Source: Caenorhabditis remanei
Taxonomy: Eukaryota > Nematoda > Chromadorea > Rhabditida > Rhabditidae
Length of the DNA: 64,000 nt
Assembly (NCBI RefSeq): GCF_010183535.1
Contig: NC_071330.1
Location: forward strand, 16,659,717 to 16,723,716
Direction of reading: 5' to 3'
Shown here one piece after another: positions 35,090 through 45,878 of the stretch (position 1 is its first letter; each line of letters opens with the position of its first letter). Both the position numbers and the translations under genes were made by a program. A model generated the notes under the pieces. That model had not been told where the DNA came from and searched no databases. It saw nothing but the letters and a program-made list of their open reading frames with translations.

Positions 35090-38000
35090 TTAAAGTTCAT
35101 CTTTTTCGTCCAAATCGACGTCGGACAGGTCGATTTCCTCCATTTTCGGCAATTCCTTGTCTTTTCCATCCCATGGTTCGGTGTCGACGATTTTCAGGGA
35201 GTTGTTGGAGAGATGGGCAGGCTGGAACAGAAATTTTGAACTTTTTTTTGAAAATTTTCTATCAAAAATTATTAAAACCTGAATTTTTAGAATCAGCTCA
35301 TCGAGAGCTTTCAGAAAAGTATAATCATGCCTATATTCGATGAAAGATGGGTCCCGCCACGAAAACTACAGTTCCCCCAAGTGGATTACTGTAGTTTTCG
35401 CGGCGAGACCCAACTCGTCTCAAACCACAGCATGATTATACTTTTCTGAGAGCTCTTGTCGTGCTGATTCTGAAAATTTAAGTTTTATTCGAAAATTCTG
35501 AAAATCTGTCGATTTTTGTGCTTAAAAAACTTAAAATTACTCGAATTTTCCCCCAAACAAGTCACCTGAACACTCTGAACTCTCAATTTTCCATAATTCA
35601 CAGAATTCAGGAATTCCTTGATTCCACTGGTGGAGAATTGACCGATTTGCGTGGCGTATTTCATCTTCGACGGGCTCATTGCGACGAGCACCGGGTAGCC
35701 GGAGTCACCGATTTCGAAGGCCTGAAATGACAAAACTTAGATTTTTATATTTTTAGAATCAGCACGACTAGAGCTTTCAGAAAAGTATAATCATGCCTAT
35801 ATTCGTTGAAAGTTGGGTCCCACCACGAAAGCTACAGTACCCCGTGCTTTCGCGGCGAGACCCAACTTGTCTCAAACCATGGCAAGATTATACTTTTCTG
35901 AAAGCTCTATTCGTGCTGATTCTAAAAGTTTGAGTTTTCTTTGAAAATATTGCAATTTATCGATTTTCTGACCTTCTCGAGCTCCATTTGAGCGCCCGCT
36001 TCAATCCAAACCCATCCGAATGCTCTTTTCTTGAAAACTGCAGCCAGATCATTCAGAATCTGAATTTTCGCACGTCGACACTCGGATTGACAATCGAAAA
36101 TCGACGGAAGAAATGTGAAAATGCACAATTGACGATTCCGACACGTCTCATCGATCGATTTTTTCGAGACACCTTCGACGACTTCTGGTGGAGACGCGAC
36201 GTCTTCATACTTGGATTCTGAATATCTGATGAGATCAGATGACGTTCGTCCTCCTTGATAATCTTCGAAATCTGAAGACGTTGAGCCGGGAGGGAAGAAT
36301 TTGATAGTTGGGAAGCCTTGGATTTGGAATTTACGGGCGATCGTCTCGTGAGCTGTCGCGTCGAGAGCGCCGAACTGGAAATTGAAGAGTTTTGGAGGGA
36401 TTTTGGACAGTTTTGGAGTGAAAATTTGAATTTTTGAGCTGAAACTGATAGAAAAGGAAATTTTTGATCGAGAATCACAGTTTTTCAATGAAAAAAACAC
36501 ATAGAAAGCTACATTTAGGCTGAAAATCATTTATCATCATTTTTCTGTCATTTTCCCAGTAAAAATGCTGAAAATCAGAGTTTTGATGATCAAAATCGGC
36601 TTTTTCGACTATTTTTGTCTGAAAAAGTGATTTCTGATCAATTCCAGGTCCAAAATATTGCCAAAATATACGGATTTGCCGGAAAATTACCGAAAATTGA
36701 TTTCGGATCGATTTCTTCAGACAAAAATAAACTATTTTTCAGAAATTTCAATTTTGTTGAGCGATGAGCCCCCCAGAAGCTGAAAATTGAATTTTTGAGC
36801 AAAAAATGAACATTTTTATCGAAAATCGCAGATTTTCAATGAAAAAATGCAAAAAAGAGCGAATTTCGGGCTAGAAAAACCGGTTTTTCCGTGATTTTCC
36901 TATCAACAATGACTAAAATCGGATAAAATTGATGTTTTGAGCAAAAATCGGATTTTTTCTGAAAAACCAAGCTTTTGAATTCAAAAACATTATTTCTGAG
37001 CGAAAAACATAATTTTTAAGAGAAAGAATGCATGAATTAGCCATTTGTTCTTGTTTTTTTGCCTAAAAAAGCTAAAAATTTGCTTTTCGAACTGTAAAAT
37101 AGTGCTTTTTCTGTAATTTTTGTTTCTAAGCACAATTTTCTGAATCCCAGCTGATTCCAGACCTAAAAACCCCGATTTTCCAGCTTTTTCCGTGTAAAAA
37201 AGCGATTTTTCATCGATATTTCCTACCTTAACCCTGCCCGCCATCTCTTTCGCCGCCTTCTTCCACTCTGGCTCCAACTTCTGACAGTGTCCACACCACG
37301 GTGCATAGAATTCGACCATCCACGCATCCTTACTATTCAATACCAATTTCTCAAAGTTTGAATCGGTCAACACCACGACTCCGCCCTGTTTTCCCTTGTT
37401 TTCACCGGATTTTTTCGATTTTTTCGAAGATTTTTCAGATTTTTCAGATTTTCCACTCAATCTTGCGTCCAACGTCTCCTTAATAGATTTCTGAACGGCA
37501 TCGGCGATTCCTTTGGCAGTACGTGGACCATTATAGTCAATAGCCTTATTTTTGTCAGTGGCGCCGAAGATTTTGATGGTTGGATACCCTTTAATGGCGT
37601 ATTTCGATGAAATTGTCTGCTGAGTCGTCCCATCGATCGATCCGACAGAAGCGATCCCTTTGAGAAGTTTCGCCGCTTTTTTGTATTCCGGAACGAGAGA
37701 TTTACAGTGTCCGCAGCTGAAACTCGCAGATTTGGGGGATTTTGGCGGATTTTTGGTGATTTTTTGATGAAATTTTGAGGTTTCTAGGGCTAAAACTCGT
37801 TAAAACAGAATTTTTCAAGTAAAAAATGCAAAAATCCGGTGAAAAATAACCCGAAAATAAATCCTGTTTTCTCTGAATTTTGAAAAAAAAACTGATTTAA
37901 AGGATTTTCCTATGAAATTTAGATGAAAATTGCGATTTTTGAGTAATTTTAAAGCTATTTCTTTGCGAAAACCACCCAAAAACCACTCAAAAACCATATT

Positions 38001-38592
38001 TCTTCCCGGTTTTTATGTATTCAGAGCATTCACGGCTTTTTACTCGATTTCAGCCTAATTTTGCAGGAATTTTCTGAAATTCTGTGCTCCAATACATTCG
38101 TAAACCCTTATTTCCAATATTCAGAATGAAAATTCTGCGAAAATCCATCAATTTTCAGCTTTTATCGCTGAAAATCGACTTGACAATCACTTGTCGTCAG
38201 ATTAAATGCTGGGTACGCAGTGACGGTGTTTGCGGACTTGGTGATTTCAAATTGGCGCGAATTTCAAATTTCAATTTTTGAAAGAGAAAATGACTTTTTG
38301 GGGGATTTTCAATGATTTTTAGCGGATTTTAGGGGTTTTCAGGGTACAAATTACGCTTTTTTACAGTTTTTCCATAATTTTCCACTCACTATGGCGCATA
38401 GAACTCCACCACCCAGATCCCATCACTCTTCATCACTTTCGAGTCGAAATTCGCATCTGTTAGCTCGACGATTCCATCGCTGGGAGTGTAGAAGGCGGAG
38501 ACACTAATTATCACTAAAAAATTGAATTTTCTACGGAAAAAATCCGTAAAAAAAAACCTACAAAACAGTGAAAAAATCCAGTGCCAACGCAT
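35090..38592 (-). CDS. P5/PDIA6-type protein disulfide isomerase
   Basis: Six exons in phase (38592-38562, 38513-38390, 37716-37227, 36374-35973, 35721-35566, 35221-35090) give 444 residues, like human P5. A signal peptide (MRWHWIFSLF...SVSAFY) leads to thioredoxin domain 1 with active site APYCGHCK, where Trp is usual before CGHC. The residue is created across a splice junction (TA joined to C). After a Lys/Ser-rich linker (SEKSSKKSKKSG), domain 2 has the standard APWCGHCQ. A b-type domain follows, then an acidic tail ending EKDEL, the ER retention signal. It should oxidise or isomerise disulfides in the ER lumen. It is the upstream gene of a likely operon with the ABCG gene. From memory the C. 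elegans counterpart is Y49E10.4. The intron at 36375-37226 is long and low-complexity. Confidence 0.92.
35288..35470. mobile_element. Palindromic foldback repeat, AGCTTTCAGAAAAG subtype
   Basis: Arms GAGAGCTTTCAGAAAAGTAT and complement in the last PDI intron. The core has CCGCCACGAAAACTACAG and CGCGGCGAGACCCAACT. Confidence 0.8.
35757..35922. mobile_element. Palindromic foldback repeat, AGCTTTCAGAAAAG subtype
   Basis: Second copy in the neighbouring PDI intron, close to the one at 35288. Confidence 0.8.
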
Positions 38593-38699
38593 TTTTTGTG
38601 ATTATTTTAACGAGAACTTTTCAGTTTTCGGGGCGGTTCAATAAGATCTGAAAGTGAATTTGTTGGTTTGGAGGGAGCGGAAATCGACACGTTGTGCCA

Positions 38700-39890
38700 C
38701 GTGGCGGGTGACGAAATGTTGAAAACGTGGAGGCGACACGTGGAAATGGGAAATTGGAAGTGAAATCGTAGAAAATCGTGGAAAATTGGAAAAAATAATG
38801 CGTTTTATAGGATTTTATAGGGTTTTATAATGAAAATTGAAAAAAAAAAACAAGAAAAATCGGCTGAAAATCGCTGAAAACTGGCTTTGTCGTGAGGTTT
38901 TATGCATTGACCGCAAACACCGTCACGTCAGAATGCGTACTCGGGAAAAGGCGGTGCATTCGAAAAAAATTGGCGAAAAAATTGATTTTTTCCCTTTAAA
39001 AAAGTGATTTTTCGACGATTTTTTCTGGTTTTTTTTGATGAATATAATGTTTTTAATAGCTTAATCAGTTTGTTCACCGGTTTGCAATTCATTTTCGCTA
39101 TTATTTCATCATCTAAGCTAAGATTTTCATCAAAAATCGATTTGTCATCATTTTTCGTCAATTTCAGTTTTTTTCTCAGCCACCTTACGCAGCTTTCCTC
39201 TCGTTTTCAGCAAAATATCTCTGATTTTCAGAAAAATCGATATTTTTGAATTTTTCACTCTTTTTCGGATTTTTGAGAATTTTCTTGTTGGAATTCATTG
39301 AATATTTTCTCAATTCGATTTCTCATCGCTCATTTTCCTTCTTTCCGGCATATCTCGATCTGAAAACGACACGTTTCGAAATTCCGCTGTTTCTTAATTT
39401 TTTCTGCGAGAATTTCCGGGAGAAATAGTGATTTCCCAACGGTTTTTCTAGATTTTCACTTGAAAATATAATTTTTATCGCTTTAATTTTGTATTTCCGT
39501 TGTCATCGACCTAGTTTAGCATATATGCCGCCTACTGAGCTAGATTTTGGAGAAAAACGGTTTTTCCTCATTTCTTCTATCAATTTTTGTTTTCTGCTCA
39601 TTTCTCAGTCGCGGAATCTATTAAATATCTTCTCGTTTAAACTTCTCATCGCTTATTTTCCCCGTTTCCAGCAAATTTGAAAAACAAAATCTAAAAACGA
39701 CCGAAAAGTGCAAATTCACATTTTAAAGTTCTGTCGTAAGGTCTGATGCATTGTCCGCAAACACCGTCACGTCAGAACGCGGACTTTTTGAATTATTTTT
39801 GGGTCGTTTTTCATGATTTTTCTCGTCCAAAATTGACGGAAATAGTGAGTTTTTGAGCGTTTTCTCAATTTTTTTCAAAAAAAAAAGTCA
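38700..39890. repeat. Intergenic DNA with three copies of a TGATGCATTG-CCGCAAACACC motif
   Basis: CCGCAAACACCGTCACGTCA occurs near 38910 and 39755, and inverted near 38219-38236 (in the PDI gene). All three are preceded by GTCGT-AGG or GTCGTCAGATT-type text. The remainder is AT-rich with no supported gene. Confidence 0.65.
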
Positions 39891-39896
39891 TTACGG

Positions 39897-40183
39897 ATCT
39901 AGCACAGGGTCTAGGGGTGAGTACTGAAATCGTTTGCGCTCCACTAGACATTGGCGGCAAATTCAAATTATTATTTTTTTCAATTCGACCTTAAGCATTA
40001 CGTTTTGATACGCAGCTTAATCGACCACTTTTTAAGCCGATTTATGTCCGTTTTCCCGCATTTTTGGCCAGTTTTTCGACCGTCTCGCGTGTTTTCGAGA
40101 TCAATTCGATTAAAATTTTCGCTGATTTCAGCGGAGCGCGTTTATTTTCAGTACTCACCCCTAGAACCTGTGATCTAGTGTTT
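39897..40183. mobile_element. MITE with TCTAGGGGTGAGTACTGAAA termini
   Basis: GATCTAGCACAGGGTCTAGG on the left and TCTAGAACCTGTGATCTAG-like text on the right. GGGGTGAGTACTGAAA is mirrored exactly. Confidence 0.8.
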
Positions 40184-40199
40184 CAATCCCTACAGTTCC

Positions 40200-41230
40200 C
40201 TCTGTCAATTTAAGATTTTTGCTCATTTGACAATCGCTCCGTGTGAATTTCTTTTCATTTTCAGCAAAATCTCTTCGATTTTCCGCAAAAGTCGATAATG
40301 TTTAAATTTTTCTGCTCTTTTTCATGCAGTTTTCGATATCACAGCTTCGTTGATTTTCCCATTAGAATTTATTGAATACCAGCTACAGCTGACGCGCCCC
40401 GGCGTTTTTTCTCGCGCCAGTGCCACTCGAGTTATTTTCTCAATGATAATTTGTATTGTTGGAAATGAAAATAAAATGCAGACTCTGGGACAGATGGACA
40501 GACCCTCCACAGGTTTTATATATGAGAATGATTCTCTCGTTTTGAATTCTTATCGCTCATTTTCCGATTTCCGTCATATCTTTCAAAAAATAACCGGAGA
40601 AGGTAAACGTACTTTTTTACAAACTCAGTCGTAACCACCGTAAAAATGTAAGGCGCGCCACTATTGTTCAAACCGCTTTTCAGGGTGCACCTCTATTTGA
40701 GGGGCGCCTCAAATAAAGGGTAGCTTCTATTACAGTCTTTACGGTATTTCCAAAGCATTTAAGTTATCAAGTTTCAAGTTTCAACTTCTTTCTTGATTTT
40801 TTGAGCACAAATTGCTGTAAAAAGTTATTTTCGTTGGTTTTTCTCAATTGTTTCTTGAAAATATTAGTTTTTCACATATTTCAGCCATTTTCAGCATGAT
40901 TTTGTTTATCAGCATATTTCAGCAATATTCTTTTTGGTTATAAAATTATTCGCCCTCTTTTGTTGTTTTCATCAGGCTTCGTTCAGTTTCACTGGAAGAT
41001 TCCGCGTTAAGTCTTTGAATTTCTATTGTTTCCTCTCTTCCGTCAGAATCTATTCGCGTGCTCATCCGAAAGTTTCCTTGTTTTCTACAACTTTCTCTGA
41101 TAAAATCCTTTTTCGATACTCGTCTTTGCGTCGTAGCTCTGCTTTTTAAACTCATATTCACTCCTTCACTCGTTTTTCTTTTCGCCCCTCTCGTTTGTTT
41201 TCGAAACGCCTTTCACACTTTATATTTTTC
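40200..41230. other. Intergenic, no gene supported
   Basis: AT-rich DNA containing a short TIR fragment (40637-40744) related to the MITE at 22359-22630. Open frames lack splice partners. Confidence 0.5.
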
Positions 41231-41234
41231 AGAA

Positions 41235-42310
41235 CCGTCGGGACGTTCTACGAAAAGGAAGAAAATCCCAATGGAGAACGAAATCATATCCGTTTTCTCC
41301 GGGTTCCTGCACACGATCCGTGCTCCCCACATGGATAGGTAAGGGCCGTTCCGGGTACGTAAGTGATGAAAGTTTCTTCGGAAACTTTTGTCCGGTACCG
41401 TCAGTGCGTTGCTCAACACGTTGCAGGAAAGTCAGTGCCGGCTCCGGGTATCTGCCACGTGAAAAGAACTGTCTCCGGGTCAGGAGTCACTTTGCGGACT
41501 CCTTGACCATGCCATTTGGAGCATGTTCATACGAAGGAAGAAATCCCAGTTGAGAACGAAATCAGAATCGTTTCTCCGAGGGTCTGCAACGGTCCGTGTC
41601 CCACACGGATAGGTAAGGGCCGTTCCGGGTACGTAAGTGATGAAAGTTTTTTCGGAAACTTTTGTCCGGTACCGTCAGTGCGTTGCTCAACACGTTGCAG
41701 GAAAGTCAGTGCCGGCTCCGGGTAACTGCTCACGTGGGTATCTGCTCACGTGAAAGGAACTGTCTCCGGGTCAGGAGTCACTTGCGGACTTCTTGACCAT
41801 GCCGTTTGGAGCATGTTCATACAGGAAGAAATCCCAGTTGAGAACGAAATAATAACCGTTTCTCCGAGGGTCTGCATACGATCCGAATGCTACACGGATA
41901 GGTAAGGGCCGTTCCGGGTACGTAAGTGATGAAAGTTTCTTCGGAAACTTTTGTCCGGTACCGTCAGTGCGTTGCTCAACACGTTGCAGGAAAGTCAGTG
42001 CCGGCTCCGGGTATCTGCCACGTGAAAGGGACTGTCTCCGGGTCAGGAGTCACTTTGCGGACTCCTGGATTATGCCGTTTGGAGCATGTTCATACAGGAA
42101 GAAATCCCAGTTGAGAACGAAATAATAACCGTTTCTCCGAGGGTCTGCATACGATCCGAATGCTACACGGATAGGTAAGGGCCGTTCCGGGTACGTAAGT
42201 GATGAAAGTTTCTTCGGAAACTTTTGTCCGGTACCGTCAGTGCGTTGCTCAACACGTTGCAGAAGAAGTCAGTGCCGGCTCCGGGTATCTGCGCAAGTGG
42301 TAATTAGGAG
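41235..42310 (+). repeat. Four-copy ~275-bp tandem array with conserved hairpins
   Basis: The marker TAAGGGCCGTTCCGGGTACG recurs at about 41340, 41613, 41903 and 42175 (spacings 273, 290, 272). Each unit includes AAAGTTTCTTCGGAAACTTT, a perfect 8-bp stem closed by TTCG (copy 2 has one change in the stem), then GTTGCTCAACACGTTGCAG and AGGAGTCACTTTGCGGACTCC, a second hairpin. Units are more GC-rich than the flanks. The first is diverged at its 5' end and the last stops after GGGTATCTGC. No coding frame is shared by all copies. GATAG followed by GTAAGG looks like a splice donor, so some copies could act as exons. Confidence 0.85.
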
Positions 42311-42327
42311 CAAAATAAGCTCAAGGA

Positions 42328-42408
42328 TTAAGGATTCGCGATGATTACATCCACGCGGTGATACTAGGTGTAAAGGATCCGGTGAAAAACTTTATGAGCG
42401 AATCCTTC
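42328..42408. repeat. Inverted repeat AAGGATTCGC / GCGAATCCTT
   Basis: Perfect 10-bp arms separated by about 60 bases directly after the tandem array. I see no tRNA T-loop or anticodon arm, so this is not a tRNA gene. Confidence 0.6.
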
Positions 42409-42968
42409 AAAATATTTTTTTAACACATTTTGAATTTAATTCGATTAATAAACATTTGTTCTTCTCATTTGTTTCGACACAACATATAACTGAGCTAGCA
42501 TTTTTTTAACTAAGCCCCACTGCGAAACTTCACAATTATTAGAACATTTCTCAGAATGCATCATTTCTCTTCTTATTTCCACCAATCGCCGGTCTCGCAG
42601 AGTCCTCCTTTCCAACCAGTGCACAATAGATTCTCATCACAATTCCGACATGGTTTAAAGACGCATACCGTACCCAAAATACACTTCTGTTTTTTACTGT
42701 TTATTAGATTTTTAGAAAAACTCAACATAATTAATACATGAAAAAAGTATAAGAAGTTATTTAAGATTAAATTAGAAATTGTGCATAAAAAGTGGGCGGG
42801 GCGTGTTGTCTAAATCGGAGGTATAACTGGGAAGAATCATGGGAACTGAAAATGGCAAAGGGATAAGCAAGAAGCGGGTTTTACATAGTAAAAATTGGGA
42901 AATTTTGAGAATACAAAATATTATGCGAATTAATTATTTTTTTTCTTTTTTTTCCTCGCATCCTCCAT

Positions 42969-45689
42969 TTAACTCGGCTCAAATTGTTCCATCAATCCCT
43001 CATAGAAAATCTTCTCCGGCAATTTTTTCTCGCCCAACCGCTCCAAAATCTGATTAATTTCAGACGTAAAGCCCTCCAGAACCTGTCCGACAGCCTCTTT
43101 CTTCAGAATCTCAATCTCGACGAGTTTCGTCTGGTAACGGAGCTCGGCGAGCTCGGCAGCTGTCTTGGCACGCGATTTTCGAGAGGCAAATGTGTTTTGG
43201 GGGACTCCTTCTTCGCCGTTTTTCGAAGAAATCTCGTCGAATTTCGCTTTCGTCTCCTTGTGATCCTGAAAATCGAAAAATTAGAAAAAAAAGTTAAAAA
43301 AGGAGTTATTTTCTGTAAAAATCTTGAAAATTTTCGAAAAAATTAGTGATTCCTCATCAAAAACGCGCCGGAGGCGCCCCAGCGTCTGTCGTGTGTCTGT
43401 TAGTTTGTCCGGATGTCCTGATGTCCAAATTCCCGAAAAAACGCGTCTTGGGTGCCCCAGCCGGAGAAATTTTGTGATTTTATTCGATTTTTCTGAATTT
43501 CTCACAGATTTTTCGGGTTTTTTACCTTTTCCAACGCGTGTAGTTCAAATCCATTATTATCGAGAATTTCCTCGCAGACGTATTCCTTTTGATCTCTCAA
43601 TTGCTCGGCGAATTGTTCAGTTGAGCCGAATTGTGAATTGTTTTGATACGATGGATAGATCACGTCGTTATAGACGGCGAGGAGACCATTCTCCTGGATT
43701 TCGTTCTGGTTTTCCATAATATTAGCGTTATTTTGGAGGTGGGGCAGATTCGCCTGCAATTCCTTTTTTCCATTGTTCTTACGGGCGACGCAGTTCTTCG
43801 CGTTCTCCTTGTTTTGCGCCTTCTTTCGTGCTTCTTTTTCAGCTTTTGACTGAAACAAAAAATTTTTGGTTAAAAAAATTCTGAAATTTTTTTTTGCTGA
43901 AAATTTCTAAATTTCAGATTTTCCCCATTTTCATTGTCATATTCAGATTCAGCTCGTCGAGACGCTTGGAATGAGTATAATCATGACTTGGTCTGAAGCA
44001 AGTTGGGTCCCACCACGAAAACCGCCAGGGGTACTGTAGTTTTCGTGGCGGGACCCAACTTGCTTCGAATCCACCCATGATTATACTCATTCGAAGCGTC
44101 TCAACGAGCTGAATTTGAATATGACACTGAAAATGGGAAAAAATGAATTTTGAGCGGAAAAATTCCAAAAAACTCAAAAACTTTTGAATTTTAGTTTATT
44201 TTTGACCGTTAACCTACCAATTTCCCCATTTCCGCCTTAGTCATGCGGTTTCTGAACGGCTTTTCCTCCTTCAATCCAACTTTTCCAATGAAATGCTTTC
44301 CGAGCAATTTCCCGCCACAACTGCTAGTGGTGGACGTCTTGCGAGACCGAATACGCGGTGAGTAGTTCGTATTGTTGTCATTGACAAAATACGCGTCGAT
44401 GGATAGAGATGGCGACGGGGACGGCAAGAAATTGGCGGGTTCTGCAAAAAATTTGATGATTTTTGGTCAAAAATAACCTAAAAATAGTAAATTTTTAAAA
44501 AAAATTCTCTTAAAAATCAATATTTTCCCATTTTTATTGTCATATTCAGATTCAGCTCGTCGAGACGCTTCGAATGAGTATAATCATGCCGAGATTCAAA
44601 GCAAGTTGGGTCTCGCCACGAAAACTACAGTACCCCAGGCGGTTTTCGTGGTGAGACCCAACTTGCTTCGAATCTGGGCATGATTATACTCATTCGAAGC
44701 GTCTCGACGAGCTAAATCTGAATATGACAATGAAAATGCGGAAAAATCTGAAATTTTAAAAAATTCAAGCAAAAAATTTTTTTTTCTAATTTTCACCACA
44801 AATGCTCGCTTACTCTGCTCATTATCCAAATAAAACGCTTTCTGGTCCTCCAAATAGACCGGTTGCATATATTGTTGCTCCTGCTCGAATTCCGCTCGAT
44901 AAATGAGAGTCGGCGTCTGCTCCGCCTGTTGGTACGCGTAGTAATCCGCTTTTTGTTCTGAAAATTCGAAAAAAATTCTTTTTAAAAAACGCGGAGAAGG
45001 CGCGCCAGGTAGTGAAAATCTTCAATATTCGAAGCAATCGCGCTCTATTAGACTGTATTAGCGCCAATTCGAAATTTTGAGAAAACGCGTCAACGGCGCG
45101 CCAGCCTTACCGAGTCCAAGCTCTTCGAATTGCTGATTCATTCCCATTTCTCGATTTTGACCGTATCTGGCGGCGTACGGTGGTGGGTTACTGTCGACAT
45201 TATCGAGATCTGAAAATTGGATTTTTGAAAAAAAAACTGGAGTGTGCGGTGGAGCGCATCTGCATTTTTTGGCTGAAAATTGGTTTTTAGGACTAAAATA
45301 GGTTTTTCGAGGTAAAAAATAGGGTTTTAGGTGGAAAAATTGAATGAAAAATCGTATTTTCACACTGAAATTTCAAATTCCGGGTCGAAAACTGCGAAAA
45401 TTGGGTGAGAGTGCAGTGGAGCGCACCTGAGCTATCTAGAACTGAAAAACGCGATTTCTGGGGTGAAAAAAACTGTGAAAAACTCGATTTTTGGTTTAAA
45501 AACTGTCAAAAATCAAGTTTTCCGATGGAAAAATCGAAAAAATCAAAGTTTTTCAACAAAAAATCAAGTTTTTTATCAAAAAAACTCACTTTTTCTGCAC
45601 TTTTTCACTATCCGTCTCCTCTTTTGCCGATGATATTTCTTATTGATATAAAAAAAGTGGCAGATAACTGTTTGAGAAGTTTGAGACAT
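42969..45689 (-). CDS. bZIP-like protein
   Basis: Six exons in full phase agreement (45689-45590, 45209-45111, 44957-44814, 44441-44218, 43849-43526, 43265-42969) give about 395 residues. Exon 1 starts MSQTSQ and carries a basic patch (KYHRQKRRRIVKKCRK). The middle is Gln/Tyr/Asn/Ser-rich (YYAYQQAEQ, SPSPSLSIDAY). A second basic segment (KAEKEARKKAQNKENAKN) lies in exon 5. The last exon holds NTFASRKSRAKTAAELAEL, matching the bZIP basic pattern NxxASRxSR, then RYQTKLVEIEILKKEAV as a weak zipper. It is probably a DNA-binding regulator, though the zipper is short on leucines. It begins 189 bp after the stop of the upstream gene on the same strand. No symbol is assigned. Confidence 0.75.
43944..44115. 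mobile_element. Palindromic foldback repeat
   Basis: Very well-matched arms with extended ends GTCATATTCAGATTCAGCTC and its complement, so the element is longer than the core copies. Confidence 0.85.
44546..44715. mobile_element. Palindromic foldback repeat
   Basis: Near-perfect arms with the same TCATATTCAGATTCAGCTCG extension as at 43944. Confidence 0.85.
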
Positions 45690-45841
45690 ATTTTGGGTCT
45701 CGAAGCGACGCGTGGTAGATCAAATCGAATAAATTTTGGGTTATATACGTTCCAACTCATTTTCAGCCCGCCTATTCCTTATTGTTACTGTATTTTGTAA
45801 TTTAAGATGAGCAAGGCAATTATGACTAATACTTTTGATCT

Positions 45842-45856
45842 ACGTGTTTATTGCTA
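45842..45856 (-). terminator. Polyadenylation signal of the upstream acidic gene
   Basis: On the minus strand AGCAATAAACACG lies about 30 bases after the stop at 45879, before the bZIP start. This supports two separate coding units rather than one. Confidence 0.55.
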
Positions 45857-45878
45857 AGCCTTAGTCAGCCCCTGTCTG

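Noticed and set aside
40350..42115. Open frames across the hairpin array that share the text RKVSAGSG
   Set aside because: The frames are not maintained at the same phase in all four copies and stop codons differ, so the shared text is a product of repetition.
41235..42310. CRISPR-like or bacterial repeat array
   Set aside because: Units are long (~275 bp) with no spacer/repeat pattern, and the DNA is eukaryotic.
42328..42408. Possible tRNA gene because of the terminal stem and ~80-bp length
   Set aside because: There is no T-loop consensus, anticodon arm or conserved D-arm; only the outer stem pairs.
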